DNA of 64,000 nucleotides, from contig NZ_CP124616.1 in the NCBI RefSeq assembly GCF_029958925.1, positions 2,170,001 through 2,234,000 on the forward strand, written 5' to 3'. A model generated the notes under the pieces. It saw nothing but the letters and a program-made list of their open reading frames with translations, was not told the DNA's origin and searched no databases. Below are positions 7,672 to 16,512 of this stretch, one piece after another (positions within the stretch are counted from its first letter, which is position 1; the number at the start of each line of letters is the position of its first letter). The DNA comes from Tropicibacter oceani. Its GTDB lineage: Bacteria; Pseudomonadota; Alphaproteobacteria; Rhodobacterales; Rhodobacteraceae. The position numbers and the translations under genes were made by a program.

Positions 7672-9729
7672 ATGAGCGTCACCTTCCGTCGCAGCGGTGC
7701 GGCTGCCATCGTGGAAATGGACAACCCGCCGGTCAATGCCATCGGCCTTGCGATGCGGCAGGGCCTGCAGGCGGTGCTGGACCGGCTGCCGGGGGAAACC
7801 GGGGTGCAACGGGTGATCCTGACCGGGGCAGGGCGCGCCTTTGCCGCCGGGGGTGATGCGCGCGAATTCGACGGGCCGGCCGTGGCGCCGCATCTCAATG
7901 ACATCGTGAACCAGATCGAGGCTTGCGACATCCCCTGGATCGCCGCCATCAACGGCGTGGCCCTGGGCGGGGGCTGCGAACTGGCGCTGGCCTGCCGCTA
8001 TCGGATCGCCCGGCCGGGGGTGCAGATCGGGTTGCCCGAGGTCGGGCTTGGTGTGGTGCCGGGATCGGGCGGCACGCAGCGTCTGCCGCGGCTGATCGGC
8101 ATGGCGGCGGCGCTTGAGATGATCCCGACCGGCAAACCGGTCAGCGCCGAGCGCGCCGAACAGCTGGGCCTGATCGACGGGATTGCCGATGACCCGGTCG
8201 AGGTGGCCCTGCATCTTGACGAAGGCTCGCTTGAACTGGCGGTGCCGGTGCGCGACCTGCCGCGCCCCGAACATCGCCCGGATCAACTGGCCCAGGCGCG
8301 GGCGCTGGCCGCGAGCAAGATGGCCCAGCAGATCGCACCGCAGCGGGCGATCGACCTGATCGAAGGCACCGCAACGCGGCCCATGGTCGAAGGTCTGGCC
8401 GAAGAACGCGACACCTTTCTGACCCTGCGCAAGGGCGATCAGGCCCGCGCCCTGCGCCACATCTTCTTTGCCGAACGCGCGGCCAAGGCCCCGGATTGGA
8501 TCAAGGCCGACCCGCAGCCCTTTGACCACATCGCCGTGGTCGGCGGCGGCACCATGGGCGCGGGCATCGCCTATGCCTTGCTGAACGCCGGGCTGCGCGT
8601 GACCTTGCTGGAAATGGATGCGGGCGGCGTGCAGCGCGCCCGCGACAACGTCGAAAAGATCATCGGGCAAAGTCTGAAACGCGGGCTGATTGACCAGTCC
8701 GGGGCCGAAGACCGCCGCGCCAACTTTGCCTCCAGCGCCGATTACGCGGATGCGGCGAGCTGCGGCCTGGCCATCGAAGCCGCCTTCGAAAGCATCGAGG
8801 TCAAGCGCGAGGTCTTTGCCAAGCTCGAGGCCGCCCTGGCCCCGGAGGCGGTGCTGGCGACCAACACGTCGTACCTCGATCTCGATGAAATCGCGCGCAG
8901 CGTGGCGGAGCCAAGCCGCGTGCTGGGCCTGCATTTCTTTGCCCCCGCCCATATCATGAAGCTGCTGGAAATCGTCAAAGGCGCGCAAAGCTCGGAACGC
9001 GCGCTGGCCACCGGTTTTGCCCTGGGCAAGCGGCTGAGGAAAATCCCGGTGCTGGCGGGGGTCTGCGACGGCTTCATCGGCAACCGTATCCTCGCGCGCT
9101 ATCGCGAGGCCGCCGATACCGTCTTCATGGATGCCTCGACGCCCTGGGACATCGACGAGGCGATGGTGAATTTCGGTTACGCCATGGGCCCTTACGAGGC
9201 GCAGGACCTGTCCGGTCTGGACATTGCTCACGCCAACCGCCGCCGCCAGGACGCCACCCGCGATCCCGCCCGCCGCTATATTCCCATCGCCGACCGCATG
9301 GTCGAACTGGGCAAACTGGGGCGCAAGACCGGGGCAGGCTGGTATCGCTACCCGGGCGGCAACGGCAAGGTCGAAGACCCCATCGTCGCCGATCTCGCCC
9401 TGGAAGAGGCGCATTTCGCCAAGATCACGCGCACCGAATACAGCGAAGCGGAAATCCGCGACCGCCTGTTGCTGGCCATGATCAACGAAGCCGCCGATAT
9501 CCTGCACGAAGGCATCGCCGCCTCGGCCCGCGACATCGACCTGGTGACGGTGTTTGGCTACGGCTTCCCGCGCTGGCGCGGTGGCCTGATGCATTTCGCC
9601 GATACCTGGGGCGTGCCGGAAATCCTGGCCCGCCTGCGCAAGCTGGAACAAGAGGACCCGGTGGTCTGGAAACCCTCCCCGCTACTGATCGACTGCGCCG
9701 AAAAGGGCAGGACACTGGCTCAGGTCTGA
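7672..9729 (+). CDS. enoyl-CoA hydratase / 3-hydroxyacyl-CoA dehydrogenase fusion
   Basis: Bifunctional beta-oxidation enzyme of the FadB/FadJ type, 685 residues. Residues 1-190 are crotonase-like (GAGRAFAAGGDAREF, ALGGGCELALACRYR). From about residue 285 comes an NAD-binding 3-hydroxyacyl-CoA dehydrogenase (VVGGGTMGAGIAYALL, ATNTSYLD, HFFAPAHIMKLLEIV), ending in a C-terminal dehydrogenase repeat. In the box pathway these activities turn 2,3-dehydroadipyl-CoA into 3-oxoadipyl-CoA, the likely job given its position 22 bases after boxR. A general fatty-acid role cannot be excluded. An AGAGAGGAA ribosome site precedes the ATG. Confidence 0.92.
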   Translation: MSVTFRRSGAAAIVEMDNPPVNAIGLAMRQGLQAVLDRLPGETGVQRVILTGAGRAFAAGGDAREFDGPAVAPHLNDIVNQIEACDIPWIAAINGVALGGGCELALACRYRIARPGVQIGLPEVGLGVVPGSGGTQRLPRLIGMAAALEMIPTGKPVSAERAEQLGLIDGIADDPVEVALHLDEGSLELAVPVRDLPRPEHRPDQLAQARALAASKMAQQIAPQRAIDLIEGTATRPMVEGLAEERDTFLTLRKGDQARALRHIFFAERAAKAPDWIKADPQPFDHIAVVGGGTMGAGIAYALLNAGLRVTLLEMDAGGVQRARDNVEKIIGQSLKRGLIDQSGAEDRRANFASSADYADAASCGLAIEAAFESIEVKREVFAKLEAALAPEAVLATNTSYLDLDEIARSVAEPSRVLGLHFFAPAHIMKLLEIVKGAQSSERALATGFALGKRLRKIPVLAGVCDGFIGNRILARYREAADTVFMDASTPWDIDEAMVNFGYAMGPYEAQDLSGLDIAHANRRRQDATRDPARRYIPIADRMVELGKLGRKTGAGWYRYPGGNGKVEDPIVADLALEEAHFAKITRTEYSEAEIRDRLLLAMINEAADILHEGIAASARDIDLVTVFGYGFPRWRGGLMHFADTWGVPEILARLRKLEQEDPVVWKPSPLLIDCAEKGRTLAQV

Positions 9730-9748
9730 TCCCCGGCCGCTTCCAATT

Positions 9749-9796
9749 GCCCAAAATATCCCGGGGGGGCGCCAAAGGCGCGGGGGCAGCGCCCCC
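9749..9796 (-). repeat. dispersed GC-hairpin/GATATTT repeat, copy 2 (between convergent genes)
   Basis: Read on the minus strand this is GGGGGC-gct-GCCCCC, a spacer, then CCCCCCCGGGATATTTTGGGC. It has the same layout as the copies near 6.15 kb and 54.57 kb. It sits in the gap between the convergent dehydrogenase and exonuclease genes, so a bidirectional terminator role is plausible. Confidence 0.65.
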
Positions 9797-9823
9797 ATCC
9801 CCGGCCAGACAGGCCCGCAGCCC

Positions 9824-11230
9824 TCAGTTGAGGTCTTCCAGCAACCGGCCATGTCGGCGGGTTTCCTGCAGGACCGCGCCAAAGGTCCGCAGCCCCTTGG
9901 CCTCCAGCATCGGCAACATGCGCACCAGCACCTCGGCGGTGGCCTGGGCATCCCCCAGCGCCGTGTGCCGCAGCTCGGGCGGGATGGTGACCGACAGCCT
10001 TTCGCACAGGGCGTCCAGCGTATGCGTCTGCGACGCGCCGAACAGCACCGCCGACAACAGCACCGTATCCAGAATGGGGTGATCCCATTCAACCCCCATC
10101 AGGGCCTTGTGTCGGTGCAGAAAGGCCATGTCGAAGGGCGCGTTATGGGCGACGATCACGCTGCCCCGGGCGAACCCGTGGAACTTGCGCCCGGCCTCGG
10201 CGATGCCCGGCTTGCCGCGCACCATGGCGTCGCTGACGTGATGCACCTTGGTCGAGGCAGGCGGGATCGGGCGGCCGGGGTCGACCAGCTGGTCGATCCG
10301 CTCGCCGTTGATGATGCGCCCGTTGACCACGCGCACCGCGCCGATCTGCACGATCTCGTCCTTGTGCGGAAGCAGCCCGGTCGTTTCGGTGTCAAACACC
10401 GTGTAGGTCAGCCGCATCAGCGGCGTGTCCTCGAAACTGGTCAGCGCGGCGCCTTGCAGCAGGTCGAAATCATAGACCAGCGGGCGCGCGGCCTCGGGGG
10501 CGATCTTGACGTGCTCGGCGTCGATCAACAGCATGTAACCGCCGCCGTTCATTGGCTTCATCCGGGCGTCGAAGCTGAGGTTGCCCAACACCCCCTGCGC
10601 GGTAAAGCTGGTTTCCATCCCGGTCTTGTGGATGCGTTTGACCGCCGGGGTCAGGCTGGCCTCGGTAAAGTAGTCCGACAGCGGCGCATTCAGGCGCGGC
10701 ACGTGGATCTGCGACAGCACCTCGGCGGCCTGACCGTCATACAGCACGATCTGCCCGGCGGCATTCACCAGGATCGTCGCCACGGGAATTTCCGTCAAAA
10801 GCGCGGTCAGCTGGGCCTTTTCGGCGGCCAGGCGCTCGGTCTCGGCGGCGATGCGTTGCGCGGTGTTCATGGCGGTGTCCGACAGCGCCTGACCCACGGC
10901 GCTGGCGGCGGGGGCCAGATCGCCAAGATAGCGCGCGGCCTTGGTGTCGACATCGGTGTTCACACCGGCATGAGCCTTGGCGCGAAGTCCTGCGGCCAGC
11001 TTTTCGATCGGTTTGGCGACGTTTTCGTCGAACAGTAGCCAGATGCCGGCGGTCAACCCGATCAGGAAAAAGGCCGACAGGATGGCGGAAAAGACAAAGG
11101 CGCCGGTCGCCCCGGCGGTCTCGATGCGCATGTGGCCCAGCCACAGCGCGGCCATGACCAGCGCGGTGCCACCCAACCCCAGCAGGATGAAGAACAGGAA
11201 GATGCGCAGGCGCAGGCTGAGACGTTCCAT
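9824..11230 (-). CDS. membrane-anchored PAS-DnaQ 3'-5' exonuclease
   Basis: A 468-residue protein built like a sensor. Two transmembrane helices (about 10-32 and 44-66) are followed by a HAMP-like stretch (VAKPIEKLAAGL, 71-82), a coiled segment and a PAS-like region (about 146-245). The output is a DnaQ/epsilon-type exonuclease (275-435) with DTETTG (Asp280, Glu282), HNAPFD (Asp367) and the DEDDh motif HTALGD (His422, Asp427), so it should be catalytically competent. Such proteins are found beside DUF294 and acetate-symporter genes in several proteobacteria, but their substrate and role are unclear. It is the last gene of the minus-strand acetate module. Confidence 0.88.
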   Translation of the reverse strand: MERLSLRLRIFLFFILLGLGGTALVMAALWLGHMRIETAGATGAFVFSAILSAFFLIGLTAGIWLLFDENVAKPIEKLAAGLRAKAHAGVNTDVDTKAARYLGDLAPAASAVGQALSDTAMNTAQRIAAETERLAAEKAQLTALLTEIPVATILVNAAGQIVLYDGQAAEVLSQIHVPRLNAPLSDYFTEASLTPAVKRIHKTGMETSFTAQGVLGNLSFDARMKPMNGGGYMLLIDAEHVKIAPEAARPLVYDFDLLQGAALTSFEDTPLMRLTYTVFDTETTGLLPHKDEIVQIGAVRVVNGRIINGERIDQLVDPGRPIPPASTKVHHVSDAMVRGKPGIAEAGRKFHGFARGSVIVAHNAPFDMAFLHRHKALMGVEWDHPILDTVLLSAVLFGASQTHTLDALCERLSVTIPPELRHTALGDAQATAEVLVRMLPMLEAKGLRTFGAVLQETRRHGRLLEDLN

Positions 11231-11233
11231 GGC

Positions 11234-11734
11234 TCAGACCTTTCCGCAGACCGAAAAGACGATGGGATCATCGGCGCCCACGTCGCGCCAGACCGGAGGC
11301 GATCCATCGCCAAAGGTCGGATCGGCGCGGCGGCCACCGGCGCAGTCGATCATCACCTCGACCGATTTCACCGGGCGCCAGCGGCCAAAGAAATACAGGC
11401 TGGTCAGGAACAAGCGGTCGTCGTTGGCATTGGTCTGGATGTTGACCTTGTCGACCGCGACAAAGCGGTCGGTCATCGGCACCACATAGGTCCAGGGCCG
11501 CCAGAACGCGCGGTTTTCCACCGTCTGCGCCACCACCAGCCCCTCGGGCAGCGACGAGGCGGTGCGGCCATACCAGCTGTATTCGTTCGAGATGGCGGCC
11601 GCCAGCATGGCAAGACCTGCGGCCACGGGCACGATCCAGCGCGGCAGGCGCCCGCCGGTCCCCTTGGACAGCATCAACATGATGCCCGCCCCGGCAAAGC
11701 CCGCCACGAAAACCGCTATCAGTTCCAGAAACAT
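11234..11734 (-). CDS. unknown membrane protein of the acetate module
   Basis: A 166-residue protein with two N-terminal transmembrane helices (about 1-20 and 33-50) and a soluble region of about 110 residues rich in aromatic and Arg residues, with a single pair of Cys (IDCAGG and FSVCGKV). No family is recognised with confidence. The stop is three bases before the exonuclease start, so the two are translationally close and probably act together. Confidence 0.75.
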   Translation of the reverse strand: MFLELIAVFVAGFAGAGIMLMLSKGTGGRLPRWIVPVAAGLAMLAAAISNEYSWYGRTASSLPEGLVVAQTVENRAFWRPWTYVVPMTDRFVAVDKVNIQTNANDDRLFLTSLYFFGRWRPVKSVEVMIDCAGGRRADPTFGDGSPPVWRDVGADDPIVFSVCGKV

Positions 11735-11760
11735 TCTCTCTCCCCCCGTGTGCGCAGGCC

Positions 11761-13590
11761 TTAGCCCAGCATCCCCTTGCCGTGACCCACCGCCGATTGC
11801 AGCGATTTGACCACGACAAAGGCGTCACGCAAATGACTTCGCTCAAAATCCGACAGGCTGGACGGCGCAAGATAGTTGTTCGGCGCATTGCCGGCCTTGA
11901 TCTGCGCGGCCTGATGGTCCAGCCGGGTTTCGGCAATCAGGTCATAGGCGTCCAGAAGATCCTGGCCGCCCGATTTGCTGAGCACACCGGCCGCCTGCGC
12001 CGCGACCAGCCGGGCGCGTGTGTTGACGGCCGTCAGCTGCGCCTGCAGCGCATAGACCCGGCCCAGATCGACCACCGGCACGACGCCATTGGCCTTCATG
12101 TCCAGGGTGTTCTTGTGATCGCCCGACTTGATCGTGGCAAAGCCGCGCAGCAGCCCCAGCGGCGGCGTATGCTTGAGCGAGTTGGAAATCATGTGCGCCA
12201 CGAAGATCGAATTCCTGGCCGCCAGTTTCAGCGTTTCTTCCTGAAGGTCCTGGAACAGGGCGGTGGTGCCGCCGATGGGGCGCAAATCGAACATCACGCT
12301 GGCCAGCATCTGCGCCTCGGGCGACGGTTTTGCCACCCAGCCCTTGAAATAGGTGCGCCAGACGCCGACCGGCTGGCACCAGCGCGGGTTGGTCGCCATC
12401 ATGTCACCGGGGCAATAGACATAGCCGCAGGCGTTCAGCCCGTCGCAGACGAATTTCGCGAGGTCGGCGAAATAGGGCATGTCGGCCTCGGTTACGGCGT
12501 CGTCGATCATCAGGCAGTTGTCCTGGTCCGACACGCCGGTCTGTTCCTGGCGTCCCTGGCTGCCGCAGGCCAGCCAGAGATAGGGCACCGGCGGCGGGCC
12601 GAATTTGGCCTCGGCCAGGGCCAGCAGGCGGCGGGTGGCGGTGTCGGCGATGTCGGTGATCAGGCGGGTGACCACCTCGTGACGGTTGCCGCCGCCGACC
12701 AGCTGCACCAGCAGTTGCGGAATGCGGGCCGTGACCTTGGCCATCTGATGGGCGTCATCGGCATGGGCGATTTCGGAAACCAGCTCGGCCGAGGTCATCG
12801 CCTGAAAGCGGGTCAGGTCGGTCTGGGTGACGATGCCGACCAGCTTTCCGCCGCTGGTGACGGGAATATGGCCGATGCGCCGTTCCATCATCATGTGCAG
12901 CACGTCCGACCCGATCGACGAAGCTTCGAGCGACAGCGGATCGGCGGTCATCACGCGGGAAATCGGGGTGTCATAGGGCAGGGCGCCGCCGACCACCTTG
13001 CCGGACAGGTCGCGGATCGTGGCGATGCCTTTCAGCGCCTGGCCTTCGGTGATGCAGATCGAGGACACGTGCCTGTCCTGCATGGCCTGCGCGGCCTGCT
13101 GCACGGTGGCCTCGGGCGGGCAGGTCAGCGGATTGCGCGCCATCAGGGTTTCCACCGGGCTGGTGGCCAGATCGGGGCGCTTGGGCTTGGCCGCGCGCGA
13201 GCGGTCAAAGAACTTGGCGGCGGCGGCTTCGGTTTCGACCAGCCGCAGGAAATCGGATTTGGGCAGCACCAGCAGCACGGTATCGCGCGTGGTGCGCGCC
13301 GAGGTAACGGCGATCCCGTCACGCGACAGCCCGCGTTCGCCAAAGGAATTGCGCGGCCCCAGAATGGAAATCTGAACCCCGTTCTGGTCACTGACCGCGA
13401 CCTCGCCCGAGTGGATCAGGTACAGCCCCTCAAGGGTCTGGCCCAGTGCATAGACGGTCTGTCCGGCGGCCATGGTTTGCGTGCGAAAGGCCGGCAGCAG
13501 CGCGGCGATCGCGTCCTCTCCCAAGGCGTCATAGGGATGGACCGAGGACAGGAACCGGGTGATGGCGGCGGGATCGAGGGACATTGTCAT
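11761..13590 (-). CDS. cNMP-binding / CBS pair / DUF294 nucleotidyltransferase-like protein
   Basis: A 609-residue cytoplasmic regulator. Residues about 10-125 form a cyclic-nucleotide-binding-type domain. Residues 145-270 are a CBS pair (GIATIRDLSGKVVGG, GKLVGIVTQTDLTR). From about 300 comes the DUF294 putative nucleotidyltransferase (CGSQGRQEQTGVSDQDN, with GS and DxD-like residues), then DUF294_C. The architecture resembles GlnD-like uridylyltransferases, so it may modify a partner protein in response to adenylate or cyclic nucleotides. The neighbouring symporter is the obvious candidate partner, but this is inferred from gene order only. Confidence 0.9.
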   Translation of the reverse strand: MTMSLDPAAITRFLSSVHPYDALGEDAIAALLPAFRTQTMAAGQTVYALGQTLEGLYLIHSGEVAVSDQNGVQISILGPRNSFGERGLSRDGIAVTSARTTRDTVLLVLPKSDFLRLVETEAAAAKFFDRSRAAKPKRPDLATSPVETLMARNPLTCPPEATVQQAAQAMQDRHVSSICITEGQALKGIATIRDLSGKVVGGALPYDTPISRVMTADPLSLEASSIGSDVLHMMMERRIGHIPVTSGGKLVGIVTQTDLTRFQAMTSAELVSEIAHADDAHQMAKVTARIPQLLVQLVGGGNRHEVVTRLITDIADTATRRLLALAEAKFGPPPVPYLWLACGSQGRQEQTGVSDQDNCLMIDDAVTEADMPYFADLAKFVCDGLNACGYVYCPGDMMATNPRWCQPVGVWRTYFKGWVAKPSPEAQMLASVMFDLRPIGGTTALFQDLQEETLKLAARNSIFVAHMISNSLKHTPPLGLLRGFATIKSGDHKNTLDMKANGVVPVVDLGRVYALQAQLTAVNTRARLVAAQAAGVLSKSGGQDLLDAYDLIAETRLDHQAAQIKAGNAPNNYLAPSSLSDFERSHLRDAFVVVKSLQSAVGHGKGMLG

Positions 13591-13596
13591 TCCTTG

Positions 13597-13634
13597 AAAA
13601 AAACAGTCCCGCCCCGGATAGACCGGGACGGGAC
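13597..13634 (-). terminator. factor-independent terminator after the symporter gene
   Basis: On the minus strand, GTCCCGTCCCGG-loop-CCGGGGCGGGAC is followed by TGTTTTTTT, a strong stem plus T run. A second perfect hairpin (CAGGGCTGAA and TTCAGCCCTG, 13647-13671) precedes it. It separates the acs-adk-symporter transcript from the DUF294-exonuclease genes, which then need read-through or their own promoter. Confidence 0.85.
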
Positions 13635-13679
13635 AAAAGCGAAGGGCAGGGCTGAAAGGAATTCAGCCCTGCGCATGGG

Positions 13680-15467
13680 TCAGTGACCGTCCACGGCGGC
13701 ACCGGCGCCGCGCGGAACGCGAACCGATTCCACCAGCTCTTCGATCTCACGCGGGATCGGGGTGGTCATCTTGGACACGGTGAAGGCCACCGCGAAGTTG
13801 ATGGCCGCACCCACGGCACCGAAGGAAGTCGACTTGATCGTGCCAAGCAGCGGATCGGCATCGGTGAACGAGTTGGTGTCCGGAATGAACATCCAGCCCT
13901 TGTGCAGGAAGATGTAGACCAGCGTGACCACCAGACCGGTGATCATGCCTGCCACGGCGCCCTTGCTGTTCACCTTGGTAAAGATGCCCATCATCAGAAC
14001 CGGGAAGATCGACGCCGCCGCAAGGCCAAAGGCCAGCGCCACGGTCTGCGCCGCAAAGCCCGGAGGGTTGAGACCCAGGTAGGTGGCAACAGCGATGGCA
14101 ACCGCCATGGCGATCCGTGCGGACAGCAGTTCGCTCTTTTCGCTCATGTCCGGGGTGAACTGGCCTTTCAGCAGGTCATGCGACACAGCCGAAGAGATCG
14201 CCAGCAGCAGACCGGCAGCGGTGGACAGCGCAGCGGCAAGACCGCCAGCAGCCACAAGGCCGATCACCCAGGAAGGCAGGTTCGCGATTTCCGGGTTCGC
14301 CAGAACCAGGATGTCACGGTTGAAGTTGGTCAGCTCGTTTTCCGAACCCCAGCCAGCCGCTTCCATGGCTGCCTTGGTGTCGGCATTGCCGTCGTTGAAG
14401 TAGGCAATCTTGCCGTCGCCGTTCTTGTCTTCCCAGCCCAGCATCCCGGTTTTCTGCCAGGTTGCCATCCAGTCATACTCGGGATTGGATTCGATGGTTT
14501 CGACAGAGACCGGCTCGCCGGAGGCGCCGTTCGGCCAGAACTGTTCGGTGATGTTCAGGCGGGCCATTGCGCCAACGGCCGGGGCCGTCAGGTACAGCAG
14601 CGCGATGAAGACCAGCGCCCAGCCAGCCGACCAGCGGGCGTCGGACACCTTGGGGACGGTGAAGAACCGCATGATAACGTGCGGCAGACCGGCGGTGCCG
14701 ATCATCAGCGACAGGGTGAACAGCACCATATTGAAGGTGTCGTCATTGTGCGCGGTGTATTCGCCAAAGCCCAGTTCGCGAACGATCTGGTCCAGCTTTG
14801 CCAGCAGCGGCTCGCCGGATGCGGCGTGGTCGCCGAACAGGCCAAGCGCCGGGATCGGGTTGCCGGTCAGCTGCAGCGAAATGAACACGGCCGGGATGGT
14901 ATAGGCCATGATCAGAACGACATACTGGGCAACCTGGGTATAGGTCACGCCCTTCATGCCGCCGAAAACCGCATAGGCAAACACGACCACGGCACCGATC
15001 AGAAGGCCGGTGGTGTTCGACACCTCGAGGAAGCGGCCAAAGGCCACGCCCACACCGGTCATCTGGCCGATCACGTAGGTGACCGAGGCGATGATCAGGC
15101 AGATCACGGCCACAAGGCGCGCGGTCGGGCTGTAGAAACGGTCACCGATGAATTCCGACACGGTGAACTTGCCGAACTTGCGCAGGTAGGGCGCAAGCAG
15201 CAGCGCCAGCAGCACATAGCCACCGGTCCAGCCCATCAGGTAGGTCGAGTTGTCATAGCCGACAAAGGCAATCAGGCCCGCCATCGAGATGAACGAGGCT
15301 GCCGACATCCAGTCAGCCGCTGTCGCCATACCGTTGGTGACCGGGTGCACGCCGCGGCCCGCGGCGTAGAATTCCGATGTGGAACCCGCGCGGGCCCAGA
15401 TCGCGATGCCGATGTAAAGCGCAAAGGAGGCGCCCACAAACAGCAGGTTGATGGTAAACTGATCCAT
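13680..15467 (-). CDS. sodium:solute symporter, VC_2705-type large subunit (acetate/short acid uptake)
   Basis: A 595-residue sodium:solute symporter with about 13 membrane helices. N-terminal segments include ASFALYIGIAIW and the conserved AADWMSAASFISMAG. A soluble insert of about 80 residues (about 310-390, with DKNGDGKIAYFNDGNAD, EF-hand-like) is typical of the VC_2705 subfamily, which pairs with a DUF4212 small subunit. Linkage to acs points to acetate or another short carboxylate, which is inference. It starts five bases after the DUF4212 stop. Confidence 0.93.
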   Translation of the reverse strand: MDQFTINLLFVGASFALYIGIAIWARAGSTSEFYAAGRGVHPVTNGMATAADWMSAASFISMAGLIAFVGYDNSTYLMGWTGGYVLLALLLAPYLRKFGKFTVSEFIGDRFYSPTARLVAVICLIIASVTYVIGQMTGVGVAFGRFLEVSNTTGLLIGAVVVFAYAVFGGMKGVTYTQVAQYVVLIMAYTIPAVFISLQLTGNPIPALGLFGDHAASGEPLLAKLDQIVRELGFGEYTAHNDDTFNMVLFTLSLMIGTAGLPHVIMRFFTVPKVSDARWSAGWALVFIALLYLTAPAVGAMARLNITEQFWPNGASGEPVSVETIESNPEYDWMATWQKTGMLGWEDKNGDGKIAYFNDGNADTKAAMEAAGWGSENELTNFNRDILVLANPEIANLPSWVIGLVAAGGLAAALSTAAGLLLAISSAVSHDLLKGQFTPDMSEKSELLSARIAMAVAIAVATYLGLNPPGFAAQTVALAFGLAAASIFPVLMMGIFTKVNSKGAVAGMITGLVVTLVYIFLHKGWMFIPDTNSFTDADPLLGTIKSTSFGAVGAAINFAVAFTVSKMTTPIPREIEELVESVRVPRGAGAAVDGH

Positions 15468-15472
15468 GTCTC

Positions 15473-15757
15473 TTATTCCTCCTCGACGCCGAATTCTTTA
15501 TCCAGCTTGTTCATGCGCCAGGCGTAGAAGAAGATCAGCGCCAGGAAGACGATGATCGAGCCTTGCTGGGCGAACCAGAAACCCAGGTCGGTGCCGCCGA
15601 CGGCGATCCCCGAAATCATGGGGCGCAGCAGGACGCCAAAGCCGAAAGACACCAGCGCCCAGATGATGAGACTGATGATGATGATGCGCACGTTGGCCGA
15701 CCAGTATTTCTGGTCTGACTCTGCCTGTGCGGCATTCGAAGTTGTTTGATCCGCCAT
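15473..15757 (-). CDS. DUF4212 small subunit of the sodium:solute symporter
   Basis: A 94-residue protein with two transmembrane helices (about 24-46 and 57-80) and the family pattern KYWSANVRIIIISLIIWAL followed by GFWFAQQGSIIVFL. DUF4212 proteins are encoded immediately upstream of VC_2705-type symporters and are regarded as their small subunits. The five-base gap to the large subunit and the shared strand support translational coupling. Confidence 0.92.
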   Translation of the reverse strand: MADQTTSNAAQAESDQKYWSANVRIIIISLIIWALVSFGFGVLLRPMISGIAVGGTDLGFWFAQQGSIIVFLALIFFYAWRMNKLDKEFGVEEE

Positions 15758-15808
15758 GTCGCGGGTCCTCCTCTTCCTCCGTTAACCCCCCACCCGGAGG
15801 GGCGCGAA

Positions 15809-15833
15809 GCCACCGCGCCTGTTACGCGGTGGC
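15809..15833 (-). terminator. hairpin overlapping the adk stop codon
   Basis: Perfect 9-bp stem GCCACCGCG/CGCGGTGGC with a 7-base loop, read on the minus strand. It includes the last adk codons and lacks a T run. It may attenuate transcription between adk and the symporter genes or protect the upstream mRNA. Confidence 0.45.
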
Positions 15834-16508
15834 CGTTTTCACGATCGCGGCCAGTTCGGCGGCGATTGTTTCGATTGCGCCCATGGCATCGACGCGGCTC
15901 AGCGCGTTCTGACGGGCGTAATAGTCGATCAGGGGCGCGGTCTGGGCGTGATAGGCCTCAAGACGGCTGGCCACGGTTTCCGCATTGTCATCGGCGCGGC
16001 GTTTGAACTCGGTGCCGCCGCAGTTGTCGCAGGTGCCTTCGGCCTTGGGCTGCTTGAACGTGTCGTGATAGCCCTCGCCGCATTTGGCGCAGGTATAGCG
16101 GCCCGCGATGCGGGTCACCATGGCGGCATCTTCGACGTCCAGGCTGATCGCGGCGTTGATCCGCGCGCCGCTTTCGGCCAGCAGGGTATCCAGCGCCTGG
16201 GCCTGCACCGTGGTGCGCGGGAACCCGTCAAGGATGACGCCCTTGGCGCAATCGGGTTCGGCCAGCCGGTCGCGCAGGATGTTGATGACGATCTCGTCGC
16301 TGACCAGGTCACCCGCTTCCATCACGGCCTTGGCGGCCTTGCCGGCCTCGGTTCCGGCGGCGACGGCTGCGCGCAGCAGATCGCCGGTGGACAGTTGCAC
16401 CAGCCCGAACTTGTCTTCGAGCATGCGGGCCTGCGTGCCTTTCCCGGCCCCCGGAGGGCCGAGAAGGATAAGCACGGCGGCGGCGGCGGTGGTTTTGCTT
16501 CCGTCCAT
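15822..16508 (-). CDS. adk: adenylate kinase (zinc-type LID)
   Basis: Catalyses ATP + AMP = 2 ADP. The 228-residue product has Walker A GPPGAGKGTQ near residue 18, the AMP-site motif DGFPRT, and a long LID with four Cys (CAKCGEGYH, then CDNCGG) that would bind zinc. Its position four bases after acs is meaningful: acetyl-CoA synthetase releases AMP, which only adenylate kinase can return to the ADP/ATP pool. A housekeeping adk probably exists elsewhere in the genome, often near ribosomal-protein genes, so this may be a second, acetate-dedicated copy. Confidence 0.95.
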   Translation of the reverse strand: MDGSKTTAAAAVLILLGPPGAGKGTQARMLEDKFGLVQLSTGDLLRAAVAAGTEAGKAAKAVMEAGDLVSDEIVINILRDRLAEPDCAKGVILDGFPRTTVQAQALDTLLAESGARINAAISLDVEDAAMVTRIAGRYTCAKCGEGYHDTFKQPKAEGTCDNCGGTEFKRRADDNAETVASRLEAYHAQTAPLIDYYARQNALSRVDAMGAIETIAAELAAIVKTATA

Positions 16509-16512
16509 GGTC

